The notes under the pieces: generated by a model
The model's input: the letters and a program-made list of their open reading frames with translations, nothing else
The model's database searches: none
What the model was told of the DNA's origin: nothing
Program-made: the position numbers and the translations under genes
Assembly (NCBI GenBank): GCA_015060625.1
Contig: SUYC01000013.1
Coordinates: 1-64,000 of the forward strand
Origin: Xylanibacter ruminicola
GTDB taxonomy: Bacteria > Bacteroidota > Bacteroidia > Bacteroidales > Bacteroidaceae
Length of the DNA stretch: 64,000 nt
Direction: 5' to 3'
Shown: in pieces, positions 8,747 through 17,420 of the stretch
Layout: each line of letters starts with the position of its first letter
Position numbering within the stretch: the stretch's first letter is position 1

Positions 8747-9253
8747 TTATCTCTGTTCTAGTTTAGGAAGTATTTGAATTAAGCGTGTGTTGAAGTCCGG
8801 ATCAAGGAAGCTTTTATAGCACCCATTGATCAGTTCAGAGGCCTGGGCAGCAATCTGCTCCACAGGAGCACAGATGCGCTGAGTTTTCATCACGCCAGTC
8901 AGATAGTCCTTTACCATCTGCTCCGACTCCTGACGGATAAACGCCTCGTTGCGGAACACCTTGTCGTAGTCTCGCTTTTGGATCAGTTCCATCTTCTGCC
9001 CGTTGAAGGCATAGAGCTCGATGCTGTCGATGTAGGTCCAGCTGTGATACAGCCCTACCTTCTCCAGAATGACGATACGATCGCAGAATCGAATGCCTCG
9101 ATAGTAACGATGTCCGCCATTGCTCTCGAACTCGTCGCAGATGAACATCTTCTGACTGTCATCCCAGACGGGAATATGAACTCGCGGATTACCAAATGAC
9201 GGCAGAATGCTGTCAAACAGGTTCTTGTTGATTGCTTTGGATAATGTTGCCAT
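8747..9253 (-). CDS. unknown protein, paralogue of the next gene upstream
   Basis: This 168-residue protein has no recognised domain. It aligns by eye with the 148-residue product at 9310-9756. Both have the order Y(R/K)-x-IRF, then a hydrophobic strand with a glycine and an aromatic residue, then a strand with a W/F-D/N-G turn, then a (M/L)-x-D(Y/F)LT segment near the end. This points to a small alpha/beta domain duplicated in tandem. It sits directly before the helicase gene with a two-base gap, so it is probably its functional partner. No signal peptide or membrane segment is seen. Confidence 0.55.
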   Translation of the reverse strand: MATLSKAINKNLFDSILPSFGNPRVHIPVWDDSQKMFICDEFESNGGHRYYRGIRFCDRIVILEKVGLYHSWTYIDSIELYAFNGQKMELIQKRDYDKVFRNEAFIRQESEQMVKDYLTGVMKTQRICAPVEQIAAQASELINGCYKSFLDPDFNTRLIQILPKLEQR

Positions 9254-9309
9254 AGTCTTATCGTTTTAATGGTTATACATCTTGTTATCTATGTCGCAGG
9301 CAGTAGCCC

Positions 9310-9756
9310 TTAGGCTAACTGCTTGCGTTGAGTCTCTTCGATGAGAGTGCGTGAGTACGCCATCACGTCTTGGTCGCTGACGCAAGCACCTTGCAGTTTT
9401 GCCTGCGAGGTAAGGAAGTCCCTCAGCATCAGGATGCTCTGTTCCTTGGCGAAGTACTCGGAGAAGTCTCGCCAATCGTAGCCTCCCCAGAACTTCTGGC
9501 CAATGATCTTGGCTTTAGTTCCGTCCCAGCAGAATAGCGTGATACCATTAAGAAAGGTACGTGCGTAACCTTGTCCGATGTGGTAGAACACGGCCAGCTT
9601 CTCCGAGAAACGGATGGCTTTGTAGTACATGTTGCCAGCGGCACTGGTGTAGCCGAGCGTGAGGTACACGTTCTTGGCAGCATTGTAGGTTAATGACTCG
9701 CCCGAGAGGGCCGGAAGGCTTTTCGCCACGATGGTCTGAATTGCTGTATTGTTCAT
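9310..9756 (-). CDS. unknown protein, tandem paralogue
   Basis: The 148-residue product shares the layout described for 8747-9253: IRFSEKLAVFYHIG, then TLFCWDG, then MLRDFLTSQAK. It lies 56 bases before its paralogue. The leader reads GTTTAACCCTTAAAAC before the ATG, and the other genes of this cluster have similar leaders. No catalytic residues can be named, and the function is unknown. Confidence 0.55.
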   Translation of the reverse strand: MNNTAIQTIVAKSLPALSGESLTYNAAKNVYLTLGYTSAAGNMYYKAIRFSEKLAVFYHIGQGYARTFLNGITLFCWDGTKAKIIGQKFWGGYDWRDFSEYFAKEQSILMLRDFLTSQAKLQGACVSDQDVMAYSRTLIEETQRKQLA

Positions 9757-9794
9757 AGCTTTCAGTTTTAAGGGTTAAACTTATTGTTTTTGAT

Positions 9795-10055
9795 TCACGA
9801 TGCAAAATTATATACTTTTTGGTAATCATCCAAGTCTTTTTCCCACTTTAATGGTTCCAAATCCTTAGGAACTATTACCTTATTCATTCTGTGCTTTGCC
9901 TGAGCCTGACGCTTCTCAAGTATTCTGCGAAGGATGCGGTTTTGCACACTAGCAGGCTTAACCTGACTCTTCATGCTCAGATTGATGAACTTGCAGTCAT
10001 TCACATTTATTTCTGCGTTAGTCACACTATAGGTTGTTGTCTGATAATACTTCAT
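9795..10055 (-). CDS. small basic protein of unknown function
   Basis: The 86-residue product has a strongly basic middle stretch (about residues 40-60, rich in Arg, Lys and Gln) that could be a nucleic-acid-binding helix. It sits 38 bases before the 148-residue gene and 97 bases after the acidic repeat protein. The upstream gap contains CCCATC/GATGGG arms (about 10102-10129) that could form a stem in the mRNA. Pairing of this basic protein with the very acidic upstream protein is possible but is speculation. Confidence 0.45.
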   Translation of the reverse strand: MKYYQTTTYSVTNAEINVNDCKFINLSMKSQVKPASVQNRILRRILEKRQAQAKHRMNKVIVPKDLEPLKWEKDLDDYQKVYNFAS

Positions 10056-10152
10056 GGTCTTATTGTTTTTAGGTTACCACCATCGTCTTTCTTGGTAGTA
10101 CCCATCCCGTGGTGGCATTAGAGATGGGTGCCAACTTCTGAGGGGCTCGTTG

Positions 10153-10485
10153 TCAGAAAGGCATTGCCATTGCATCCTGACAAGCGAGATCCGCCATGAA
10201 CATCGCGTCTGCGATAGCATCCTCCTCTGCTTCCGCTGCCAGTTCAGCCAAATAGAATGCATCTGCGATAGCATTCTGTTCTGCCTCGTAAGCCAACTCG
10301 TCCAACAACATCTGGTCTAGAACGGCATCCTGCTCAGCCTGACACTCGAGGTCTGCCATAAGCATCTGCTCCTCAATGGTCTCCTGCTCCATCTGAGTTT
10401 CGAGCTCCGCCATCTGCATGGCGTATGGGAGGTTATTCACTTGGGCCTGGGCCCCTTCGTTTGTGTGGTTGATCTGATTCTTCAT
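10153..10485 (-). CDS. acidic 18-residue helical repeat protein
   Basis: After a 22-residue lead the 110-residue protein is five tandem copies of an 18-residue unit (23-40, 41-58, 59-76, 77-94, and a partial 95-110). An example is MLMADLECQAEQDAVLDQ. Eighteen residues equal five helical turns, so each unit presents the same amphipathic face. I count about 25 Asp/Glu, one Lys and no Arg. The charge and length resemble DNA-mimic or chaperone-like proteins, but no function is known. At DNA level the 54-bp units are visibly related, for example GCATCTGCGATAGCATTCTG against GCGTCTGCGATAGCATCCTC. The promoter box TAATTTTG is at 10560-10567, about 75 bases upstream, making it first in its operon. 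Confidence 0.6.
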   Translation of the reverse strand: MKNQINHTNEGAQAQVNNLPYAMQMAELETQMEQETIEEQMLMADLECQAEQDAVLDQMLLDELAYEAEQNAIADAFYLAELAAEAEEDAIADAMFMADLACQDAMAMPF

Positions 10486-10559
10486 AGTTGTTCAGATTTT
10501 AGTTACCGTCAATCAGCTTTTGCAGCATCAACCTCGAGACGTATCGAAGATTGACGCTG

Positions 10560-10567
10560 CAAAATTA
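10560..10567 (-). promoter_or_regulatory. -7 box for the helicase cluster
   Basis: TAATTTTG on the minus strand matches TAnnTTTG and precedes the acidic repeat gene by about 75 bases. It is the only clear box found between the WYL gene and this cluster, so it probably serves the leftward genes down to 6115. Confidence 0.45.
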
Positions 10568-10601
10568 CTATGAAAGAATCACATAAGTATGCAGAATTAC
10601 T

Positions 10602-11594
10602 TCATACTTTGTAATTATCACTCATTTTTTTTGTTATTTCTGCGAATTTAACTCTTAACCATGATGGTTCTATTATCTCAATGGCATCACCATAGGAAAG
10701 CAATAGCATCTCAAGTTCTATGTTGATCTTGAGTTTCAATTGGATAAAGGTTTGGTCCATAGTCCCTAACTCTTTAAGTTCTGTTTGTGTCCCATGAAGC
10801 GGTTTTGTTCTAATATAGTCAATACTTTTATTACTAACTTTCAGCACAACTCTCTCTATACTGCTATTTTTGTAGTTAGTAACACCAACAATGTCATCAA
10901 AATATTCTTCGAAATCCACATCAGTCTCAATATACGGCTTACCCAGATGTTCTAACTTGGTAATTCTGTCAAGAGGATAATTCTGTATTTCCTTTTTATC
11001 CTCAGAGTATGCAAATACATACCACCTTCTATTATATTGTCGAAGATGATATGGGTGAATATTGACAGCGAATTCATCCTTGTTGAACGGCTTGTAACTC
11101 ATTTTTAGAGGATATTTATGGGTGATGGCTTCAAGGATAGGTTCCACATGGTCAAGACCGACGACTTCATTATTGTTATCAAACGTCATGAAGCTGAGAC
11201 CAGTTTCAGAAAAACCTTTCTGTAGCCCCATCAGGTAGAATCTTATCATATCATAGCGAGGATCACCCTTAAAGAGATTCAAATTCTCAAGAGAGTGGCG
11301 TATAATCTCCATGTCCTTTGATGCTTGCTGCATAATGGAGAATCCTGTGTCTTTATATCTCCACAATCGCTCCCTCCCTCTATACATGCAGGTTTCAAAA
11401 ACAGCACCATATTTCTCCTCTAACTCTTTCAAATTATCACGAAGCAAACGCTCGCTAATAATGTCTACTTGTGGGTCTGTTAGGATCTCTTTTAACGTGC
11501 AGCCATCTGGCATACGGAGTAATTGGTCTAACCGCATGAGACGTGCAAATTTGTCCTGCCCATCTCGCATCAACGTCTTTTTATATTTTGCCAT
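10602..11594 (-). CDS. WYL-domain transcriptional regulator
   Basis: The 330-residue protein has an N-terminal winged-helix-like part followed by a WYL domain (about 150-330), with the ligand-pocket sequences IHPYHLRQYNRRWYVFAY and NYPLDRI. WYL proteins bind nucleic acid or nucleotide ligands and commonly control defence islands. I chose the ATG at 11594; the longer frame begins with TTG inside the preceding ATPase gene. It lies 13 bases after that gene and is the last member of the four-gene operon. It is probably the operon's own regulator. It belongs to the same family as the WYL protein at 20915-22003, including the shared DDIVGVTNYK/KDIVGVTHEK block and TKPLH. Confidence 0.82.
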   Translation of the reverse strand: MAKYKKTLMRDGQDKFARLMRLDQLLRMPDGCTLKEILTDPQVDIISERLLRDNLKELEEKYGAVFETCMYRGRERLWRYKDTGFSIMQQASKDMEIIRHSLENLNLFKGDPRYDMIRFYLMGLQKGFSETGLSFMTFDNNNEVVGLDHVEPILEAITHKYPLKMSYKPFNKDEFAVNIHPYHLRQYNRRWYVFAYSEDKKEIQNYPLDRITKLEHLGKPYIETDVDFEEYFDDIVGVTNYKNSSIERVVLKVSNKSIDYIRTKPLHGTQTELKELGTMDQTFIQLKLKINIELEMLLLSYGDAIEIIEPSWLRVKFAEITKKMSDNYKV

Positions 11595-11607
11595 ATCAAA
11601 AAACAAG

Positions 11608-13251
11608 CTACTTTTTAGCTTCTTCAATAAAATCCAACATTCTATGCAGTTCTTCCTTACATTTTAGCAACAAATGATATTGCATTAGCATAAAATCTTT
11701 TGGAGTTTCAGGTCTCTTCCCATTGTTAATAATTTTCAGGAAGTCTTCATCACTCATTGAAATGTTCTCGCTAGGTTCATACTCGCGATGTAAGAACATA
11801 TGTCTATTTACATTTACCATCATTGCAAACTCTGACACACTTTCACCTGGAAACAACCAATATCTTTCCCAAGGGCCAAATCCTTCAGGAAGATTCAGAC
11901 TTTTCTTACTACCTTCATAATACACTCGATATAAAGCACCTGCAAAAGCCCCATAATTAGATTCGTCGTTGCATATATCCTTTAGTGCATTTATTTCTTT
12001 GTAATCTTCATATGATGAGACAAATGGGGGGAACCATTTTCCATCTGGTCGGAGAGTTTTCCCTAGTTCATGCTTTGACCAGACTTTACAAATACTATCG
12101 CGTAATCTAAATATTTCATCGACAATAATTGGTATTTCTTCTTTTATATTATTCGATTCGTCTTCCGCCTCAACTATTGATGAAAGTATATATTCGCGCA
12201 AGAACCTTATCGGTATAACAAATGAACCACTTTCTTCAACTACCAACCCCTTTTCTTTTAAACTTTCTATTTCGTCTGGGACAACTTCGTTAAACACTAT
12301 GGGACCTTTTGCTAATTTCATCAAATAATTGCGCTCACTTTCTTTAAGGAATTGATTATCCATTATTTTTGCAAAATGATCACGCAAAACCGCATAAGAA
12401 GAAGATGGTAGTTCATATGGATAATCCGTCTTAAGCAACTCTTTTCCTATTGTTTTTGCATAGAAAGGGACTCCACCTGAAACGTCAAAAACTTCTTTTA
12501 CTCTATTCATTATGCACTTCCTTTTTTCTATATTGTCTATCAACTTACATTCATTCTCCCATAATATATTAAAGTCTTTGAAAAGTAGCGGCTTTAACGA
12601 TATTTTTTCAAGACCACCACTCAATTCAGAAGAGCCAACTCCTGTCGTAATGTCATTCCAACTTGCAATTCCTGCTATCCAAAACTTCATACTCATAGGT
12701 TCTCCTGTAGTAGCCCAAGTTCGAATCTTATAAAAATCAGCAGGTTTAGATAAGGAATTTAAAAACAAAAATTCTATTTCGTCAATTAAAAGAAGTAAAT
12801 ATAATCCTTTTTTTGCCAATACCTTTGACATCGTTAATAATGCTCCTCGCTGTCTTTCTGAGCTATAACGTTCAAATTGTTCTTCTATATCATTTTTGTC
12901 ACTAGATAGATATACGACAAAATTACGGCCAAACCTATATTCTCTTTCTTCCAACAATCCTTCTTTACACATGTTACTGGCTAACAGTGCAGTTATTCTA
13001 CTATATACTTTGTCTGTATTATTGATAATTCCTTCATGTTTGGCATCAAAATATAAAGGGTATGCTTTTGACGAACTACTCTTTAGGTATTTCTCTATAG
13101 ACTTCAATAGGCAAGTTTTTCCAAATCTTCTAGAGCCAATAATACCTGCGTTTTCTGCACTTTCAGCATAATCTTTTAGATCTTTAATAACTTTATCTCG
13201 ACCACAGATTAAGGCTAAGTCGTCTATAATATCTGTATTGAAAGGTTTCAT
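11608..13251 (-). CDS. AAA/STAND-type ATPase, second component of the operon
   Basis: The 547-residue NTPase has Walker A GSRRFGKT (39-46) and Walker B LLLLIDEIEF (152-161). A helical region and a winged-helix-like segment follow at about 300-360. The C-terminal 180 residues have no recognised domain. The architecture fits archaeal-ATPase/STAND-like proteins found in defence loci. The start lies 11 bases after the stop of the 1364-residue NTPase gene, so the two are co-expressed and may form a complex. The gene is clearly AT-richer than the chromosomal genes further right, which suggests horizontal acquisition. The molecular target is unknown. Confidence 0.7.
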   Translation of the reverse strand: MKPFNTDIIDDLALICGRDKVIKDLKDYAESAENAGIIGSRRFGKTCLLKSIEKYLKSSSSKAYPLYFDAKHEGIINNTDKVYSRITALLASNMCKEGLLEEREYRFGRNFVVYLSSDKNDIEEQFERYSSERQRGALLTMSKVLAKKGLYLLLLIDEIEFLFLNSLSKPADFYKIRTWATTGEPMSMKFWIAGIASWNDITTGVGSSELSGGLEKISLKPLLFKDFNILWENECKLIDNIEKRKCIMNRVKEVFDVSGGVPFYAKTIGKELLKTDYPYELPSSSYAVLRDHFAKIMDNQFLKESERNYLMKLAKGPIVFNEVVPDEIESLKEKGLVVEESGSFVIPIRFLREYILSSIVEAEDESNNIKEEIPIIVDEIFRLRDSICKVWSKHELGKTLRPDGKWFPPFVSSYEDYKEINALKDICNDESNYGAFAGALYRVYYEGSKKSLNLPEGFGPWERYWLFPGESVSEFAMMVNVNRHMFLHREYEPSENISMSDEDFLKIINNGKRPETPKDFMLMQYHLLLKCKEELHRMLDFIEEAKK

Positions 13252-13262
13252 ATAAACAATTT

Positions 13263-16200
13263 TTAATGAGTTAATACTAAATTTAAGTCTTTATGATGTA
13301 CATACCACCAACGTCGGAACAAATCAACATTGAGTCTATATACTTGCCTTGATTCGTCTGTGTACGGAGTAATAATTCTTTTTTCTTCTAATTTTGTTAT
13401 AGCATTTACCATCTGCCTAATAAAGTCATTTGTAACATTATACTTTTTCCATAAGTTCTGCAATTCAGGAATTCCCACACCACGAGCATTACGTTCTACT
13501 TCTCTATTTATATATGAAATACATGTAATTACTGCATGTTCTGCAATTGCATCTGGTGTATATTGGTTATTTTGAAAATTATTTTCATCGATTATATTAG
13601 ACGCAAAAGTATCTGAATCTTTTTCTCCAATCATCAATTTAATAACTTCTTCGACATCAAAATATCCCAACCAATGCTTTTTATTATCCAACTTTGCAAC
13701 ATACTTACCACACGATCTACAGATCCACTGAATCCAATAAGGAACACACCCTGACAATCTTCGTATATGTAATTTTGCATCGTCTGTAAAATTAAGTGTA
13801 GGAACCCATGCATCAATAAGCTCATTTGCTGCATCGTTATCAATTTCAATCACGGGCAATACTTTTGTATTTACCAACTGACCTGTTATGCCATATTTGG
13901 GATCTCGTGGCAATTCCTTAATGTCATATGTACCAGCGTAAACAAATGCAGCTTTTCCATTAAGTGACATATCGCGTATAATTGACAAGAAAGAAGCATT
14001 AAGCAACCCTTCATCCATAGAATTCTTGACGTATGAAAATTCGTCTATTGTTATAAAAGGGAAATAGCCTATGTTATTTAATACATCTACAATTTTAATG
14101 AAATCGTTCTGACTCAAATCATCGGGAATGCATCCTGTTTTATATGAATTATCTATTTTCGTTTTAATTTCTTTTGAAAATGCTTCGTACATATTTGTTC
14201 CAACTAGATTCTCCCAAAAATCTGCTTCTTGGCCTTTCTTATAAGCAACGGCTTTCAAATCCCAACTAATGGGTAATACTTTCATACTAGGTTTATCATC
14301 TAGTGGTTTACCTGATATCTTGTCTCTTAAATATTTTAATATAGATGTTTTTCCTGTTCGAGTAAGGCCATATAGTATAATTGTAGTTGCTCTTTCAATG
14401 GACAAATAGTGTTTTAACAAATCGTTCAAGAGCCCTTCACGACCTTTAAATATGTGCTTTGCTGGCGTTTCATTAATATTCCAAGGAATATCTTTGATAT
14501 CGATAGGATTACCATTATCTTCTTCAAACGTTATTCCATATGTAGAGGAAGGTAAGTCTCGCCCTTGATACTTTGGAATTACTTCAAATTTAACATCAAA
14601 AACTTTCATAGAATACATCTCCGTGGGCAAATCCCATGATAAGGCTCTGAAATCCCCTGCAGGCAATGCTTCATCGGAAAACACCTCGGATGAATTCGCT
14701 GCTGTTCCTATTTTGACGATAAAAGATGTAGCTGTAGATTCACCATAATTGGATACAATATAATTGATGTATTTTTTCCCAGACTTTTCTTTAATAAAAC
14801 ATGAATCTGCATTAACCATTAGTTTTGGATAAGTTGTTGCTATACGATTTGCGATTTGCTTATCAATCTCTGTTAGCCAATTTTGGGCAAGATGATAGAA
14901 AAAAGTTCCACCATAATAAGTTGTTGTTTCACTAATTATTTTTATGCAATTACGCAAAGTTTGTTGAGATGTATTTAACAAATTACCTCTTTCCTTATCA
15001 CCAAGGTTTGCATATGGTTCCAGTATTTTAACGACACTATTGATATCATTACAGGCTCTTTTATCAGTAGGTAGCAGCAAATCTTCAAACTCGCTTATTT
15101 GCTTCCACTTATCAGCAAATTCAGCAATATCATGTTGGCTAAATTTCCATTCCAAACACTCGTTCAAGAATTTGTCAAATTGCCTAAGCCTTGATCGACG
15201 GTGTTTGAAAATTGATGATAGAAAGTTATAGTACTTCAAATTAACATCAATATCTGCTTGCTCTATTTCATTAAACAAATTAAATGCACTTTTACGGAAC
15301 TCGTCATTAACAAATTTTCCGGTCATAGGACCTGTACCATCCTTGTCGGCAGCCAAAGTAAACCATGCACCTGGTGCAGTCGACCCAATAATAATACATA
15401 CCTTATACAGTACTTTCTGAGCTTCTGAATTGTCTTTTTGCAAACAATTTCTTAGCATTTCTTTTAAATTACCAGAATTCCACTCTATATCAGGCGTCTT
15501 TCCACCTTCAATCATGGATATCATATTTTCTAGTTTTAAGTATTTAAGAAAATGATCTTGTAAATAATGTTTCTCACTAAGGTCATTATAAATGCCTAAG
15601 GCTTCAACAAAATAACTCTTTGCGCTATCACAAGATGCCACTAATTCGTCTTGCGTTTCTGGATAATTATGCAATAATTCAGAAACACGGTTAAACATAG
15701 CATTTCCTCGCATTGATGCATAGTTAGCTATAGATAGCCAGTATTCTTTAGAATCTAGTTGGTTTGATAACTTATATGCAACTGCGGACTCTAAAAAGTA
15801 CTGAGCTCTTGAATAATATGTCTCTTTTTCATCACTAATAGATTTAACGGCACGTTTATAAATAGCAAGAGGATCTTGAAATTCTAAAGAATCAGACAGT
15901 CTAAGTCTTTCATCTATATCTTGTAACAATAATTTGCTAACGGAAGAGCTCTTAATTATCAAATCATCTTCAGTAGACTCTTTTTTATTACTATTATCTC
16001 CCCCCTCAGTATTGTTGTTTTTTGACTCAAGAATTTGGTTTCGCATATTTTGCACAACTCTGTTGCCTGGCTTCATCCATTCTGCGCAATCAAGTGCTTG
16101 AAGAGCTTCCTCTAATAAAGATAATTTAATCATAACCCTCGCAAGAGTTAAATACAAATGGCTTATCGTGTTTGGTTTTGTATCATTTAATTTCTCGTTA

Positions 16201-17357
16201 TAGGCGATTAGTTGAGCTAAGCAATTCATTGCCGCTTCATTATTGCCTAAAGCGATTTCTGTATTGACCATTCGGTCTAAATAGCTACGCAAGTATTTGG
16301 GAGTAGGGCAACTATTTGCTAATACTTCATATGAGCGTTTTAAACATTGTTCTCTCTCGCCATTTCGAATCAATCCATCCAATTCTTTCTCAATATCACG
16401 ACACTCTGATTCGGATAATTGTTTTTTCTTCAAAGGTAGGGCTTCTAAGGTAGCTTTATCTGTAACAATTAACGGTTTGCGAGGTGCTTTTGATTTAATA
16501 ATAGATAGGGAATTCTCTCTTGTTTTCTTTAGTGAAATAGACTTTTCCTTGTTATGATAGGTAGATGCCAGTTCTCTAATGTTTTCAATATTTAAAACAG
16601 TACCGAAAGAATGCTTAATTCTTGTTTTTACATTTACAATGAGAGATTTAGATAGCAATTTAGCCTCTTCATTATCTGGGTATTGTTCTAAGACATCTTC
16701 TAATATATCAAATGCTTGTTGCTGTGTTCGAACATTTTCTTGAAGTTTATGAGCCATAGCAAGCAACTCATAGATGGGGTGTGGCAAACATATTCCTACT
16801 GCTTTTGGATACAATTGTTTGGAGTCACTTCCTTTTTTTGAATTTGTTATTGCTTTTGAATAAACAACATGTAATCCTATAAGATTCTTTTCGTTCTTTA
16901 AGCAGTCATCACATATATCAAATGAGGAAAAGAAAACGTCCTCTCGTAAGTCCTGATCCCAAATCCACCCATGATTATTCTTTATTGCTTTAATAAAGCC
17001 TACAGCTTTAACGACATTCTGGTTATCTTCAACCAATTTATACATTTCAATTCGGTCTTTATTAGAAGCTGAAACATATGCAATTGGCTGTTCCCTTAAT
17101 GCAGACTTAAAGGGATTTTTACTCGTTAAAGTTTTGGGGGGATCTGCCTTTATATTCTGTTTAGGATTATATTCTTCAAAATCAGAAATACTTTCATCAG
17201 AAATTGATATCGGTTTTAGCCCTTCTTCAAATGGGCGTAATTTAATACGTGATTCTGATATGTCCATTATATAACCCACTTTAACCCCCAGACGGCATGT
17301 TATTCGAATTGGGTCACCTATTTTATAATCTTCTTTAATTGCTTCAAGATTAGTCAT
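13263..17357 (-). CDS. large STAND-like NTPase with TPR and cold-shock-like domains
   Basis: The 1364-residue product appears to have, in order: a small beta (SH3/KOW-like) segment (about 8-60); a cold-shock-like segment (about 120-195, HGWIWD ending DVFFSSFDI); TPR-type repeats (about 200-450 and more helices to about 860); an immunoglobulin-like strand domain (about 880-980, ending near the ...KDIPWN sequence); and a C-terminal NTPase. The NTPase has Walker A YGLTRTGKTS (about 990-1000) and Walker B FITIDEFSYV (about 1103). A sensor repeat region joined to a STAND switch is typical of bacterial immune NTPases. Here the order is reversed from the usual NACHT layout, with the NTPase last. It follows the ADP-ribosyltransferase-like gene by 63 bases and no new promoter box was seen between them. 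AT-rich composition suggests transfer. Substrate and trigger are unknown. Confidence 0.7.
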   Translation of the reverse strand: MTNLEAIKEDYKIGDPIRITCRLGVKVGYIMDISESRIKLRPFEEGLKPISISDESISDFEEYNPKQNIKADPPKTLTSKNPFKSALREQPIAYVSASNKDRIEMYKLVEDNQNVVKAVGFIKAIKNNHGWIWDQDLREDVFFSSFDICDDCLKNEKNLIGLHVVYSKAITNSKKGSDSKQLYPKAVGICLPHPIYELLAMAHKLQENVRTQQQAFDILEDVLEQYPDNEEAKLLSKSLIVNVKTRIKHSFGTVLNIENIRELASTYHNKEKSISLKKTRENSLSIIKSKAPRKPLIVTDKATLEALPLKKKQLSESECRDIEKELDGLIRNGEREQCLKRSYEVLANSCPTPKYLRSYLDRMVNTEIALGNNEAAMNCLAQLIAYNEKLNDTKPNTISHLYLTLARVMIKLSLLEEALQALDCAEWMKPGNRVVQNMRNQILESKNNNTEGGDNSNKKESTEDDLIIKSSSVSKLLLQDIDERLRLSDSLEFQDPLAIYKRAVKSISDEKETYYSRAQYFLESAVAYKLSNQLDSKEYWLSIANYASMRGNAMFNRVSELLHNYPETQDELVASCDSAKSYFVEALGIYNDLSEKHYLQDHFLKYLKLENMISMIEGGKTPDIEWNSGNLKEMLRNCLQKDNSEAQKVLYKVCIIIGSTAPGAWFTLAADKDGTGPMTGKFVNDEFRKSAFNLFNEIEQADIDVNLKYYNFLSSIFKHRRSRLRQFDKFLNECLEWKFSQHDIAEFADKWKQISEFEDLLLPTDKRACNDINSVVKILEPYANLGDKERGNLLNTSQQTLRNCIKIISETTTYYGGTFFYHLAQNWLTEIDKQIANRIATTYPKLMVNADSCFIKEKSGKKYINYIVSNYGESTATSFIVKIGTAANSSEVFSDEALPAGDFRALSWDLPTEMYSMKVFDVKFEVIPKYQGRDLPSSTYGITFEEDNGNPIDIKDIPWNINETPAKHIFKGREGLLNDLLKHYLSIERATTIILYGLTRTGKTSILKYLRDKISGKPLDDKPSMKVLPISWDLKAVAYKKGQEADFWENLVGTNMYEAFSKEIKTKIDNSYKTGCIPDDLSQNDFIKIVDVLNNIGYFPFITIDEFSYVKNSMDEGLLNASFLSIIRDMSLNGKAAFVYAGTYDIKELPRDPKYGITGQLVNTKVLPVIEIDNDAANELIDAWVPTLNFTDDAKLHIRRLSGCVPYWIQWICRSCGKYVAKLDNKKHWLGYFDVEEVIKLMIGEKDSDTFASNIIDENNFQNNQYTPDAIAEHAVITCISYINREVERNARGVGIPELQNLWKKYNVTNDFIRQMVNAITKLEEKRIITPYTDESRQVYRLNVDLFRRWWYVHHKDLNLVLTH

Positions 17358-17420
17358 ATTTTTCTACTATTTAATTAAACCATCAGATATGATTTCTATT
17401 TGATAATATCATCTTATGAA

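Noticed and set aside
10074..10274. 66-codon frame on the minus strand inside the acidic repeat gene
   Set aside because: It is an alternative frame of the 54-bp repeat and lacks a start context.
13263..17357. The 1364-residue protein as a classical Avs/NACHT protein
   Set aside because: The NTPase is C-terminal and the repeats N-terminal, opposite to the usual order, and no N-terminal nuclease or effector domain was seen.
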